Assembly: GCF_017301635.1 (NCBI RefSeq)
Contig: NZ_CP071091.1
Location: 5,902,001-5,966,000 of the forward strand
DNA length: 64,000 nt
Origin: Myxococcus landrumus
Lineage (GTDB): Bacteria > Myxococcota > Myxococcia > Myxococcales > Myxococcaceae
Direction: 5' to 3'
Shown: in pieces, positions 8,940 through 16,688 of the stretch
Layout of the letters: each line of letters opens with the position of its first letter
Numbering within the stretch: position 1 is the first letter of the stretch
Made by a program: the position numbers and the translations under genes
The notes under the pieces: generated by a model
Told to the model about the DNA's origin: nothing
Seen by the model: only the letters and a program-made list of their open reading frames with translations
Databases searched by the model: none

Positions 8940-9779
8940 ATGCACTCGTACAACCAACCCAGAGTTTCCTCCGGACAGTCCGGACAGGCGGCCGTGGAGA
9001 CGGCCATCATCGCGCCGATGATGGTCTTCATGGTGCTCGGCATCATCCAGTTGGGCATGGTGCACAACGCCCGGCTGATGACGGAGTACGGCGCCTATCG
9101 CGCCGTGCGGGCCGGCATCGTCAACCACGGCGATTGCATGCTCATGGAGAAGGCGGCGCTCGCCTCGCTCCTGCCCACGCTGCCGCCGCTGCCGGGGCAG
9201 AGTGGCCGCGTGGACACCGTGGACTTCGCGGTCCAGGTACACAAGAAGTTCAGCCAGCGGCTGTTCTCCTCCCGCGTGATGAAGACGTTCTACACGGACG
9301 TGGGGCTGCCCCTGTTCCGGGTGGACGTCCTCAATCCCAGCAAGGGCGACCTGGAGGAGCTCTTCGGCACCTACGGCTCACACATGAGCGGGCGGGAGAT
9401 TGACTACGACGACGTCCGGGACGACCGCGTCATCGACGCCAACCTGCTCTCCGTGCGGCTCACGTACTTCTACGAGCTGCGCATCCCCTTCGCCAACTGG
9501 CAGCTCCACAGCTTCTACCTGGGCCGCGAGTACCTGGACCAGCTCAAGGGCTTCCAGTTCGAGAACCAGCGCGTGGGGGGCCAGTCCGCCACCCGGTTCC
9601 TCCAGAACCAGGGCCGGAGCAAGGACGCGGACCACGCGCGCATCGTCTCGCTGGCGCAGCTGGGCGCCACGAAGCGCCGCTATGTGATGCCGCTGGTCGC
9701 CACCTGGTCCATGCGCATGCAGTCCAACCTCTTCAACAACGACCAGACCGGCCCGGGCCGGTGCGCCGTCGACGGCTGA
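8940..9779 (+). CDS. TadE-like pseudopilin-family protein
   Basis: 279 residues. The N-terminus has the TadE/TadG signature, S-G-Q-A-A-V-E-T-A-I-I-A-P, with the conserved Glu at residue 20 opening a single hydrophobic helix (about 20-42); the rest is predicted to be extracytoplasmic. TadE-family proteins are pseudopilins of tight-adherence (Flp) pilus systems, inserted in the inner membrane. The start at 8940 follows GAGGAGG directly; the frame is open further upstream, but that adds a Cys-rich leader without ribosome site. First of five closely spaced genes (gaps 25 bp, 11 bp, then overlaps). No Tad ATPase, peptidase or secretin is in the window. Confidence 0.8.
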   Translation: MHSYNQPRVSSGQSGQAAVETAIIAPMMVFMVLGIIQLGMVHNARLMTEYGAYRAVRAGIVNHGDCMLMEKAALASLLPTLPPLPGQSGRVDTVDFAVQVHKKFSQRLFSSRVMKTFYTDVGLPLFRVDVLNPSKGDLEELFGTYGSHMSGREIDYDDVRDDRVIDANLLSVRLTYFYELRIPFANWQLHSFYLGREYLDQLKGFQFENQRVGGQSATRFLQNQGRSKDADHARIVSLAQLGATKRRYVMPLVATWSMRMQSNLFNNDQTGPGRCAVDG

Positions 9780-9804
9780 GCCCGCGGGCTCGCGGAGGAT
9801 GACC

Positions 9805-11430
9805 ATGTTTTCCCTGCTGCGAAAGCTGCGTCGGGACGAGCGAGGCCAGGCCCTGGTCATCGGCGCGGTGGCCATGCTCGTGCTCGCCGTCACCGTGATG
9901 GCCTCGGTCAGCATCGGCCACGGCGTCTACGAGAAGATAAAGCTCCAGGACGCCGCCGACGCGCAGGCGTACTCCCTCGCGGTGAAGGAGGCCCGGGCCT
10001 ACAACTTCCTGGCCTACACCAACCGCGCGATGATTGTTCATTACTCGGCCATGCTCACCTTCATGTCGTACGTGAGCCATGCCCTGTACCTGGACATGAC
10101 CATCGGGAAGATTGCGTCCGTCGCGCAGTACATCCCTGCCTTCGGCGCCATTTTCGCGGCGGTCAGACAGGTCATCAAAGCCTGGAAGGTCGCCGTGGAG
10201 TGGGTGGCCAGAATCCTCATCCCCCTTCTATCGGCGCTCAACGTGGCGCTCTGGCTCGCGCAGGAAGCCATGATGCTGGGGACGCTGAAGGACCTGATGT
10301 TGACGGCCAACGCGGACACGCTCCGGGGCACGGACCCTCGAGCGAAACCGGGCACCACCATGACCGCGGTGGGGTCGGCGCTCGACGTCTTGCGAGGCCG
10401 GCCCAACCTCAACAGCGCCAACATGAAGAACTTCCTGCACGTCATCGACGATGGCCCCTCGAGCCGGGCCACCGGCTTCGACCTGCTGGACCCGACGGGC
10501 CTCACCCGGCGCGCCAAGCTGCTGAACCAGAACGACAACAAGCTCTCCAACCCGGACATGGCCAAGTACCGGCTGCTGATGGGCAACCTGGTCAACGGCG
10601 CGCGGCGCGAGTGGACCGCCATCGGCAAGAAGATTCCCATCATCGGCCGCAGGTGGTCGCTCGACATCTGCATCCCGTTCGTCTTCGGGATTCGCGTCGC
10701 GAAGGTGGCGGACAGTCAAATCAAGAGCTTCGACGAGGACTTCGAGGACAACCGCCGAGACCAGCTCTTCGCCTCCGACGACATCAAAATCCAGATGGCC
10801 ATCCCCTGCATTCCCGGGCGGAAGAAGGGCTGGGAGGAAATCCTGAACGTCAACTTCCGCGCCGCCGCGGACAACCAGGGGGGCTTCCACCAGACCTACG
10901 GCAACCGAAAGAAGGACGACCACCACAAGTGGATTGGCCTCACGCCCTTCTTCACCGCGGACACCAGCTTCGTCGACCCGTGGCACAACCACTTCAGCTA
11001 CCCGTGCAACGTCACCGTGCTGTCCAAGGACATGATTCCCCAGGGGGCCCAGAGCAGGCCGCAGCCCTTCCACCTGGAGCACCTGCGCGGCGGTAGCGGC
11101 TTCATGACGGACTCCCGCTCCGGCCAGCTCGATGACGCCAGCACGAATGTCCGCGGCGGGTTCCTGGACATCTCCTGGGCGTTGGCCGGCGGAAACGGCA
11201 AGCGGGCCGAGAACTTCCGCGAGCAGACGGGCGGAATGATGGCCCTCTCGGTAGGCCGCGCCATCTACCACCGGCCCGGGGATTGGAAGGAGGAGCCCAA
11301 CTTCTTCAACCCGCTGTGGACCGCCCGCCTCGCTCCCGCGAAGACGCACTGGGAAGAGGACGCGCTGCTCAACGTGATTCCCGGGCTGCACACCGCCCAG
11401 TCGGACTTCGCCGACGCCCTCAACTACTGA
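9805..11430 (+). CDS. TadG-like membrane-anchored protein
   Basis: 541 residues. Starts with a basic segment then G-Q-A-L-V-I-G-A-V-A and one N-terminal helix (about 15-38), typical of TadG/putative Flp pilus-assembly proteins. Then comes the motif D-A-A-D-A-Q-A-Y-S-L-A (about 49-60), seen in TadG-like proteins. A second hydrophobic stretch lies at about 105-160. The remainder is a large predicted periplasmic region with no von Willebrand domain obvious to me. Of two ATGs (9799 and 9805) the second has GGAGG at the better distance. Second gene of the operon. Confidence 0.78.
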   Translation: MFSLLRKLRRDERGQALVIGAVAMLVLAVTVMASVSIGHGVYEKIKLQDAADAQAYSLAVKEARAYNFLAYTNRAMIVHYSAMLTFMSYVSHALYLDMTIGKIASVAQYIPAFGAIFAAVRQVIKAWKVAVEWVARILIPLLSALNVALWLAQEAMMLGTLKDLMLTANADTLRGTDPRAKPGTTMTAVGSALDVLRGRPNLNSANMKNFLHVIDDGPSSRATGFDLLDPTGLTRRAKLLNQNDNKLSNPDMAKYRLLMGNLVNGARREWTAIGKKIPIIGRRWSLDICIPFVFGIRVAKVADSQIKSFDEDFEDNRRDQLFASDDIKIQMAIPCIPGRKKGWEEILNVNFRAAADNQGGFHQTYGNRKKDDHHKWIGLTPFFTADTSFVDPWHNHFSYPCNVTVLSKDMIPQGAQSRPQPFHLEHLRGGSGFMTDSRSGQLDDASTNVRGGFLDISWALAGGNGKRAENFREQTGGMMALSVGRAIYHRPGDWKEEPNFFNPLWTARLAPAKTHWEEDALLNVIPGLHTAQSDFADALNY

Positions 11431-11441
11431 CGGAGCTGGCC

Positions 11442-12608
11442 ATGGCGACTCGAGACGTCGTGAAGCAGCGAGGCCGAACGCACAGACTCCAGCGAGGAGC
11501 GGCGACCACGGAGTTCGCCATCCTGGCCCCCATCATGATTCTGCTCATCCTGGGAGCACAGTACTTCTGGGAGGTGCAGCACGTGCGCCTCAAGGCCGCG
11601 GAGGTCGCGCGCTACGTCGCCTTCGAGCGCACGGTGCGGCCAGACGCGAGCCGCATCGCCTCCGAGGCCCAGGAGCGCTACCAGGACCTGGACGGCTCCA
11701 CCAAGACGGGGCGCCTGCCTTCGGGGCTGGGCTACCAGAACCGCCTCACCCTCACGGTGACAGCTCAGGACACCGAGGCGCCGCTCCAGACCGAGTCCCT
11801 CTCCGAGCGAGGCAGCACGGGTGGAGTGACGCAGGTGCTGAGCCTGGTGCTGGGCGCGCTGGGCTCCACCGCGGGCATGGTGGCGAAGGCCATGGGACTG
11901 GACCCGAAGAAGGGCGCGGTCCAGGCCCAGGTGGAGGTCCACATCGAGAACGGCATCATCCCCTCGCAGCTCGCCTTCCTCGCCAGCGGCCTGGACGATG
12001 ACCGCCTCGACCTGCGCTTCAAGGAGTCGTACTTCCTGGTCCACGACACGTGGCGCACGTGGGGCCCCGGAGACGCGCCCGGCAACACGTATCCACGCGT
12101 CCAGGAGCTCACCCATGCCCGGGTGAAGAAGATTGCCTACGCGGGCCTGGCCTCGGAAGGAGGCGTGCTGGACACGGTGGGCGCGGTGCTCTCCGTGCTC
12201 GGCTTGGACTTCCCCCTGAAGTCCGACTACCTGCGCGACTCGGTCCTCATCCGCAAGGTGAACGAGCCCGGCCGCTACAAGGCCGTGCGCGACAACGACA
12301 CGCGCACCGTCCCGGGCGACAAGCTGTTCGCCGCCTATTGGAAGAACGACAAGCGCGCCTGCTACAACAACTGCGAGCCAGACGAAATCAAGGAGAAGCG
12401 CGGCCTCCGGAGCTCATCGGAAGACGGCCACTTCAACTGGCCCATGCGCGCCTACAACTGCCGAGGCAACTTCTTCCAAGGCGCGACGAACTCCAAGCTG
12501 CCGGAGTCCGAGTACGCCCTCTCCAAGAACAAGGGCGAGGACTACTTCACGTATGGCGACTTCGCGTGCTCGGAGGGCCGGGGGCTGGACCACGGCCAGG
12601 AGAAGTGA
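11442..12608 (+). CDS. TadE-like membrane-anchored protein
   Basis: 388 residues with the signature G-A-A-T-T-E-F-A-I-L-A-P, Glu at the start of a single helix (about residues 22-45), then an extracytoplasmic domain. Six Cys residues in the C-terminal 80 residues (including C-Y-N-N-C and Y-N-C-R-G-N) could form disulfides outside the cell. GGAG lies six bases before the ATG. It begins 11 bp after the TadG-like gene and its stop overlaps the next start by one base. Third gene of the operon. Confidence 0.75.
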   Translation: MATRDVVKQRGRTHRLQRGAATTEFAILAPIMILLILGAQYFWEVQHVRLKAAEVARYVAFERTVRPDASRIASEAQERYQDLDGSTKTGRLPSGLGYQNRLTLTVTAQDTEAPLQTESLSERGSTGGVTQVLSLVLGALGSTAGMVAKAMGLDPKKGAVQAQVEVHIENGIIPSQLAFLASGLDDDRLDLRFKESYFLVHDTWRTWGPGDAPGNTYPRVQELTHARVKKIAYAGLASEGGVLDTVGAVLSVLGLDFPLKSDYLRDSVLIRKVNEPGRYKAVRDNDTRTVPGDKLFAAYWKNDKRACYNNCEPDEIKEKRGLRSSSEDGHFNWPMRAYNCRGNFFQGATNSKLPESEYALSKNKGEDYFTYGDFACSEGRGLDHGQEK

Positions 12609-13462
12609 TGACGCGGCTGACCGACCGGACGGGCGCCGTGACACGGGTCCTGGGCGTGGGCGGAGTGCTGCTGCTCGTGGCCACCGCGGCCACGCTCCGC
12701 GAGCCGCCTCCTGAGCCTCCCGCTCCCCCCAAGCCGCCTCCCGCGACGGGGACCCTCCTCGCTCCGCCCGCGAGCGCGGAGCCCCTGTCGAAGCGCTTCC
12801 TGGGCCTCATCCCCGTCTACCCACGGGCGAAGACGATTCCCATGGGGCGGCTGGAGGCCAACGGCAACCCCACGGAGATGGCGTACTTCGAGACGACGGA
12901 TGCGCCCGGAGACGTGATGGAGTTCTACGCCCGCGAGTTCCACCGGCAGGGACACCGCACGGCCACGGAGCCGGACGGCGCGGGCGGTGGCGCCATCAGC
13001 TACTACGACGCGAAGCGAGGCGCGCTCATCGCCGTCACCACCGTGGGCATCGGCGGCAACCCGTCGCGAACCCGGGTCTTCCCCTCCATCATCGACCCCC
13101 CCGAGGGCATGCACTTGAAGGCCGAGGCGCCCATCGCGCTCCCGCGAGCCCCGGGCGCCACGACGATGATGCGCATCGAGGACCGAAACCCCGGCCCCAC
13201 GCTGGGCAACACCACCGTCACCGAGGTGGCCCAGGGCACGCCGGCCTCCCTCGCGAGCTTCTACCGTCAGCAGTTCCAGCAGCGCGGCTACGTCGAGAAG
13301 GACTCGCGCACCGAGCCCCAGGGCGTGGAGCTGCTCGACTTCCAGAAACCCGGAGAGCGCATCTCGCTCTCCCTCTCTCCCATGACGCAATCGGAGACAC
13401 CGGAGACACTCGTCACCGGGGTCATCGAGTACGTCGACGCAGCCCAGGAGCGTGGACCATGA
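12608..13462 (+). CDS. Exported Pro-rich protein of the Tad-like operon
   Basis: 284 residues: an N-terminal hydrophobic anchor (about 12-33), a Pro-rich linker (E-P-P-P-E-P-P-A-P-P-K-P-P), then a soluble region that seems to contain two related halves, each with a pattern like Y/F-Y-R/A-x-x-F-x-x-x-G-x (about 98-112, E-F-Y-A-R-E-F-H-R-Q-G, and 217-230, S-F-Y-R-Q-Q-F-Q-Q-R-G). It may be an internally duplicated domain. Start and upstream stop share one base (TGATG). No family recognised; the operon context suggests an envelope accessory factor. Confidence 0.7.
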   Translation: MTRLTDRTGAVTRVLGVGGVLLLVATAATLREPPPEPPAPPKPPPATGTLLAPPASAEPLSKRFLGLIPVYPRAKTIPMGRLEANGNPTEMAYFETTDAPGDVMEFYAREFHRQGHRTATEPDGAGGGAISYYDAKRGALIAVTTVGIGGNPSRTRVFPSIIDPPEGMHLKAEAPIALPRAPGATTMMRIEDRNPGPTLGNTTVTEVAQGTPASLASFYRQQFQQRGYVEKDSRTEPQGVELLDFQKPGERISLSLSPMTQSETPETLVTGVIEYVDAAQERGP

Positions 13463-13659
13463 ATGGCTGGCTGACTTCCGCCTCTCGCTGGCTGCGTCGC
13501 CCCCGGACGCGAGGACAGGCCCTGACGGAGCTGACCTTGCTCATGGCCGCGCTCCTCGTCGCGACGATGGGCATCGCCACCTTCGCGCCGGACATGTTCG
13601 CCGCGTACACCATCTACGTGCGCGGCTTCTACGTCGTGCTCGGCTATCCGCTGGGCTAG
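13459..13659 (+). CDS. Small Flp/TadE-like protein
   Basis: 66 residues. After a basic N-terminus it has R-G-Q-A-L-T-E-L-T-L-L-M-A-A-L-L, the same G-Q-A-x-x-E signature followed by one hydrophobic helix seen in the other Tad-like proteins here, and a short aromatic tail. Its size resembles Flp-type pilins or minimal pseudopilins. The start overlaps the upstream stop as ATGA (13459-13462), indicating coupled translation. Last gene of the operon; the next gene converges 6 bp away. Confidence 0.75.
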   Translation: MNGWLTSASRWLRRPRTRGQALTELTLLMAALLVATMGIATFAPDMFAAYTIYVRGFYVVLGYPLG

Positions 13660-13665
13660 GAGTCG

Positions 13666-14448
13666 CTACTGTCCAGGCACACGCGGGATGGCGATGGGGA
13701 CCATGTCCAGCGACGGCTTCGCCCCCGTGCCCGTCGCCGTGACGGTCCACGTCGTCTCCGGGTCCCGGACGGACTTCACGCCCAACAGGGGGACTCGCTC
13801 CGTGCTCATCACGACCACGGGCGTCTTCCCATCCCTGGCGTAGGCGCGCATGCGGACCTTGCCCGCGAAGAGTCCCTGGCGGACCTCCATGTCCTGCTCC
13901 TTCGTGGGGAAGCCCCTCAGCTCGGGCTGGTCGATGTGCAGGTCCACGGGAATGGAGAGCGGCGCATGCGGCGGCATGGAGACAGCAAGGCGCTCGACGA
14001 ACGGGTGCTCGCCACCGCGCAGCCACAGCACCACCAGCGAGGGCGGCACCGTCTCGTTGTTCAGCTCGAGCTGGTAGAGCGTCGTGCCGTCCTTCCGCTT
14101 CGTCTCGCCCACCAGCGAGATGCGGACGCGCGCCAGGTGCTCGTGGCTGATGACCTCGTAGTCCACCCACGCGCCCATCACCGGACGCCACTCGCCATAC
14201 AGCAGCGGCGCGGGAATCAGCGCCCGGGCCTCCTGGAGTCGGGAGGGGTCCACCACGACGGATGCATCCGACGTCACCGGCGCGTCGGGCTCCTGATTCG
14301 CGTGCACCTCGGTGGCGGCGTCGATGGGCATCGGCGGCAGCGGCGTGAGTCCGAGCTCGGCCCCGGCATCCTTCTCACCGCGCCGAGACTCCGTGCACGC
14401 ACCGGACAACAGCAACGACACACCCAGGATGGTGGAGAGGCGGGGCAT
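13666..14448 (-). CDS. Lipoprotein, unknown function
   Basis: 260 residues with a signal peptide and lipobox (L-L-L-S-G-A-C, Cys near residue 18), a Pro/Asp-rich linker to about residue 70, then a beta-rich domain starting G-E-W-R-P-V-M-G-A-W-V-D-Y-E-V. That domain recalls the product of the divergent gene at 14508 (G-G-W-A-R-Y-E-A-V), including V-x-L-W-L-R-G-G against L-L-V-A-G-E, so the two are probably distant paralogues. No catalytic motif seen. Its promoter lies in the 59-bp gap it shares with that gene. Confidence 0.7.
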   Translation of the reverse strand: MPRLSTILGVSLLLSGACTESRRGEKDAGAELGLTPLPPMPIDAATEVHANQEPDAPVTSDASVVVDPSRLQEARALIPAPLLYGEWRPVMGAWVDYEVISHEHLARVRISLVGETKRKDGTTLYQLELNNETVPPSLVVLWLRGGEHPFVERLAVSMPPHAPLSIPVDLHIDQPELRGFPTKEQDMEVRQGLFAGKVRMRAYARDGKTPVVVMSTERVPLLGVKSVRDPETTWTVTATGTGAKPSLDMVPIAIPRVPGQ

Positions 14449-14507
14449 GGCCCAATCCTATCAGCGCATGTCTGGGTTTGCGGAAGCCCTCCACGAAAAG
14501 GACGACG

Positions 14508-15074
14508 ATGATGGGAACCGCGCTGCTCTCGCTGCTCGCGTTGCTGCTGCAAGCCCAGGTGGCCTCGCCGCAAGGACTGCCCGAGCTGCCCCTCGTGGTG
14601 CGCGAAGGAGGCTGGGCCCGCTATGAGGCGGTCTCCTCGGACGGCCCCGCGCGCTTCGTCATCAAGGTGGGCGCACCCGGGCGCCACCAAGGCAAGCGCG
14701 GCCGCTGGTTCGACCTGGAGGTGGAGGTTCCCTCCGTGGGGCGCACCTCCATCCAGCTCCTCGTCGCGGGCGAGCGCTTCACCGCCGACAACCTCCTCCT
14801 GGTGCGCGCAACGACGCCAGGCCAGAAGCCTCGCGACACCTCCGGGCCCTTCACGGACGAGGCGTCCACCCGACGACAGGGACGCTTCCTTCAAAAGAAG
14901 ACAGTGACGGTCTCCGGAAAGGTCCTGGAGGTGATGGAGTACTCCTTCCCCGGGGGCACCACCGCGGAGTGGTCCGCCGCCGTGCCTGGACTGGGGTTGG
15001 TGCGCCTGGGCGGAGAGGACCCCTTCCACCTCATCGCCTTCGGCGTGGGCGGAGACCCGTGGAAGCAGCCGTAG
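14508..15074 (+). CDS. Exported beta-rich protein, unknown function
   Basis: 188 residues: a signal peptide (T-A-L-L-S-L-L-A-L-L-L-Q-A-Q-V-A) without a lipobox Cys, then a beta-rich domain that appears related to the C-terminal part of the divergent lipoprotein at 13666. ATG at 14508 with AAGGA upstream is preferred over a TTG ten codons earlier. It ends 3 bp before the stop of the convergent membrane protein gene. Confidence 0.68.
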   Translation: MMGTALLSLLALLLQAQVASPQGLPELPLVVREGGWARYEAVSSDGPARFVIKVGAPGRHQGKRGRWFDLEVEVPSVGRTSIQLLVAGERFTADNLLLVRATTPGQKPRDTSGPFTDEASTRRQGRFLQKKTVTVSGKVLEVMEYSFPGGTTAEWSAAVPGLGLVRLGGEDPFHLIAFGVGGDPWKQP

Positions 15075-15077
15075 GGC

Positions 15078-15695
15078 TCAGCGTCCCTTCGTCCTGGCGG
15101 ACAGTCCCGCCTCGAGCAGCCGCCCCTTCACGCCTTCCACCGCGTCTTGGGTCAGCCTCGCCTCCAGCCGCAGGCTCGTGCCCCGTCCCACCTGGAGCAC
15201 CATGCGCGGCGGTGTGCCTTCGCCCTTCTGAAGCGAGAACCACTCCAATTCCGAGAAGCGCGTGCGCCTGCCCAACAGGTCGATGAAACCGTCCTGCGAG
15301 AGATACAGCCCGGGCACCAGGTGCAAGCCCAAGGCCCCCAGCCACACCGCCAACCCCAGACAGAAGCTGCCCAGCGCCGGCCGCGCCTCCGAGTACACCA
15401 GGTGCACCCCCAGGAGCACGAGCAGCCCCACCACCGCGAGCGCTTGCAGATAGGCTCCCACCGGCGCCCGGATACCCAACACCACCAGGGCCCGAGCCCG
15501 CAGGAGCGCCACCAACGTCGCCAGCGACAGGAGCGCGGCCCCCACCGAGGCCACGGCGACAGCCACCGCCATCCACCCCCGGCGGCCTCCCAACAACTGC
15601 GATTCCTGGACGAGCCACGCCGCGCAGCCGCCAAAGAACACCAGCGCCAGGACGTGGAACACCACGGGAGGAATGGGAAAGGAGGTCGCTCTCAT
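15078..15695 (-). CDS. Four-helix membrane protein with PH-like tail
   Basis: 205 residues with four predicted transmembrane helices (about 8-28, 42-66, 78-100, 105-128) followed by a soluble C-terminal domain of about 75 residues (Y-L-S-Q-D-G-F-I-D-L-L-G-R-R-T-R-F-S-E-L-E-W-F). That tail has the pattern of bacterial PH-like domains attached to membrane anchors (strand, turn, R/T-R-F-x-E-I/L). Function unknown. Transcribed leftward behind the AraC-type regulator but with 51 bp between, so possibly cotranscribed with it. Confidence 0.6.
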   Translation of the reverse strand: MRATSFPIPPVVFHVLALVFFGGCAAWLVQESQLLGGRRGWMAVAVAVASVGAALLSLATLVALLRARALVVLGIRAPVGAYLQALAVVGLLVLLGVHLVYSEARPALGSFCLGLAVWLGALGLHLVPGLYLSQDGFIDLLGRRTRFSELEWFSLQKGEGTPPRMVLQVGRGTSLRLEARLTQDAVEGVKGRLLEAGLSARTKGR

Positions 15696-15746
15696 CGGCC
15701 CCGGGAGCGCACCACATCCGCGAGGCTTTGGGGAGGACCCCCTCCC

Positions 15747-16550
15747 TCAGCCCACCCGCTTCCGTCGAGTGGCCAGCGGACCTGGGGTCTCCAGGACGAG
15801 CTGTCTGTACTGACGGGGACTCAACCCTGTCACCTGCTTGAACTGTCGCGACAGCGCGCTCTGGTCACAGAAGCCCACCGCCAGGGCGATGGCCGCGATG
15901 GGCTGTGCGTCCTCCACCAGTCGCTCCGCCGCCGCGTCGATGCGCGTCTTCATGATGAACTGCCCGGCGGACAACTGGAAGATGCGCCGCATGCGCCGCT
16001 CGAACTGCGCCGCGGACATCCCCGCCCGGCGCGCCAACGCGTCGATGCGCAGCCGCTCGCCATAGTGCGCCTGGATGTGGTCGATGGTCGCCGCGAAGCG
16101 CTCATCCACCAGCCCCGCGCGCCCCGGCTCATGCACGTCCTTCGACAGGCACGCCAGGCCCATCACCTCGCCGGACGCGTTGAACAACGGCACCTTGCTC
16201 GTCAGACACCAGCCCGGCTTGCGGTTGTTGAACAACGTCAGGTCCAGGTTGTCGACGAGCGCACGACCCGTCCGAAACACCTTCTCGTCCTGTCTCACGT
16301 ACCGGTCCGCCATGTGCTGCGGAAACAGCTCGTGCGCGGTGCGCCCCACCGCCGCCGCCTTGTTCTTCAGCCCACACCGCTCGGCGCACGCCTCGCTGAT
16401 ACACACGTAGCGGCCCTGGATGTCCTTCACCGAGAAGACGATGTCCGGCACCCGGTCGAACAGCTCCTCCGCGAAGAGCGGATTCGCCACGCGACCCATG
16501 AACCGCACCCTCCATTGTTCCTGGGTTTCACGTTTTTTGGTGGTTTCCAT
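15747..16550 (-). CDS. PAS-domain AraC-family transcriptional regulator
   Basis: 267 residues. A PAS domain (about 25-140; P-D-I-V-F-S-V-K-D, then C-L-T-S-K-V-P-L-F, ending L-S-K-D-V) precedes a two-helix-turn-helix AraC DNA-binding domain (about 155-255; L-A-R-R-A-G-M-S, A-I-A-L-A-V-G-F-C-D-Q-S-A-L-S-R-Q-F, ending S-P-R-Q-Y-R). The PAS domain would sense a ligand, though no cofactor is evident. It is transcribed divergently from the collagenase gene across 138 bp containing a dyad, the classic layout for a regulator of its neighbour; regulation of collagenase and perhaps hydroxyproline use is inference. Confidence 0.88.
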   Translation of the reverse strand: METTKKRETQEQWRVRFMGRVANPLFAEELFDRVPDIVFSVKDIQGRYVCISEACAERCGLKNKAAAVGRTAHELFPQHMADRYVRQDEKVFRTGRALVDNLDLTLFNNRKPGWCLTSKVPLFNASGEVMGLACLSKDVHEPGRAGLVDERFAATIDHIQAHYGERLRIDALARRAGMSAAQFERRMRRIFQLSAGQFIMKTRIDAAAERLVEDAQPIAAIALAVGFCDQSALSRQFKQVTGLSPRQYRQLVLETPGPLATRRKRVG

Positions 16551-16688
16551 ACGTCTCCACGGAGGAAAGACACAAGAACGTCAAACTTGCTCACGAATAC
16601 CGTGAACACCACGTGAAACCCACGTCGGTGTCTCGTAACGGCGCGACACCGAGTAGCAGAGCCCCCCGCTACCGAGGAGTCCGAAGCC
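16551..16688. promoter_or_regulatory. Divergent regulator/collagenase promoter region with dyad
   Basis: 138 bp between the AraC-type regulator and the collagenase. It contains a perfect 7-bp inverted repeat, CGGTGTC at 16626-16632 and GACACCG at 16645-16651, separated by 12 bases, placed 38 bp before the collagenase start. This is a plausible operator. Pairing into an RNA hairpin is the alternative. GAGGAG at about 16673 serves as ribosome site for the ATG at 16689. Confidence 0.5.
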
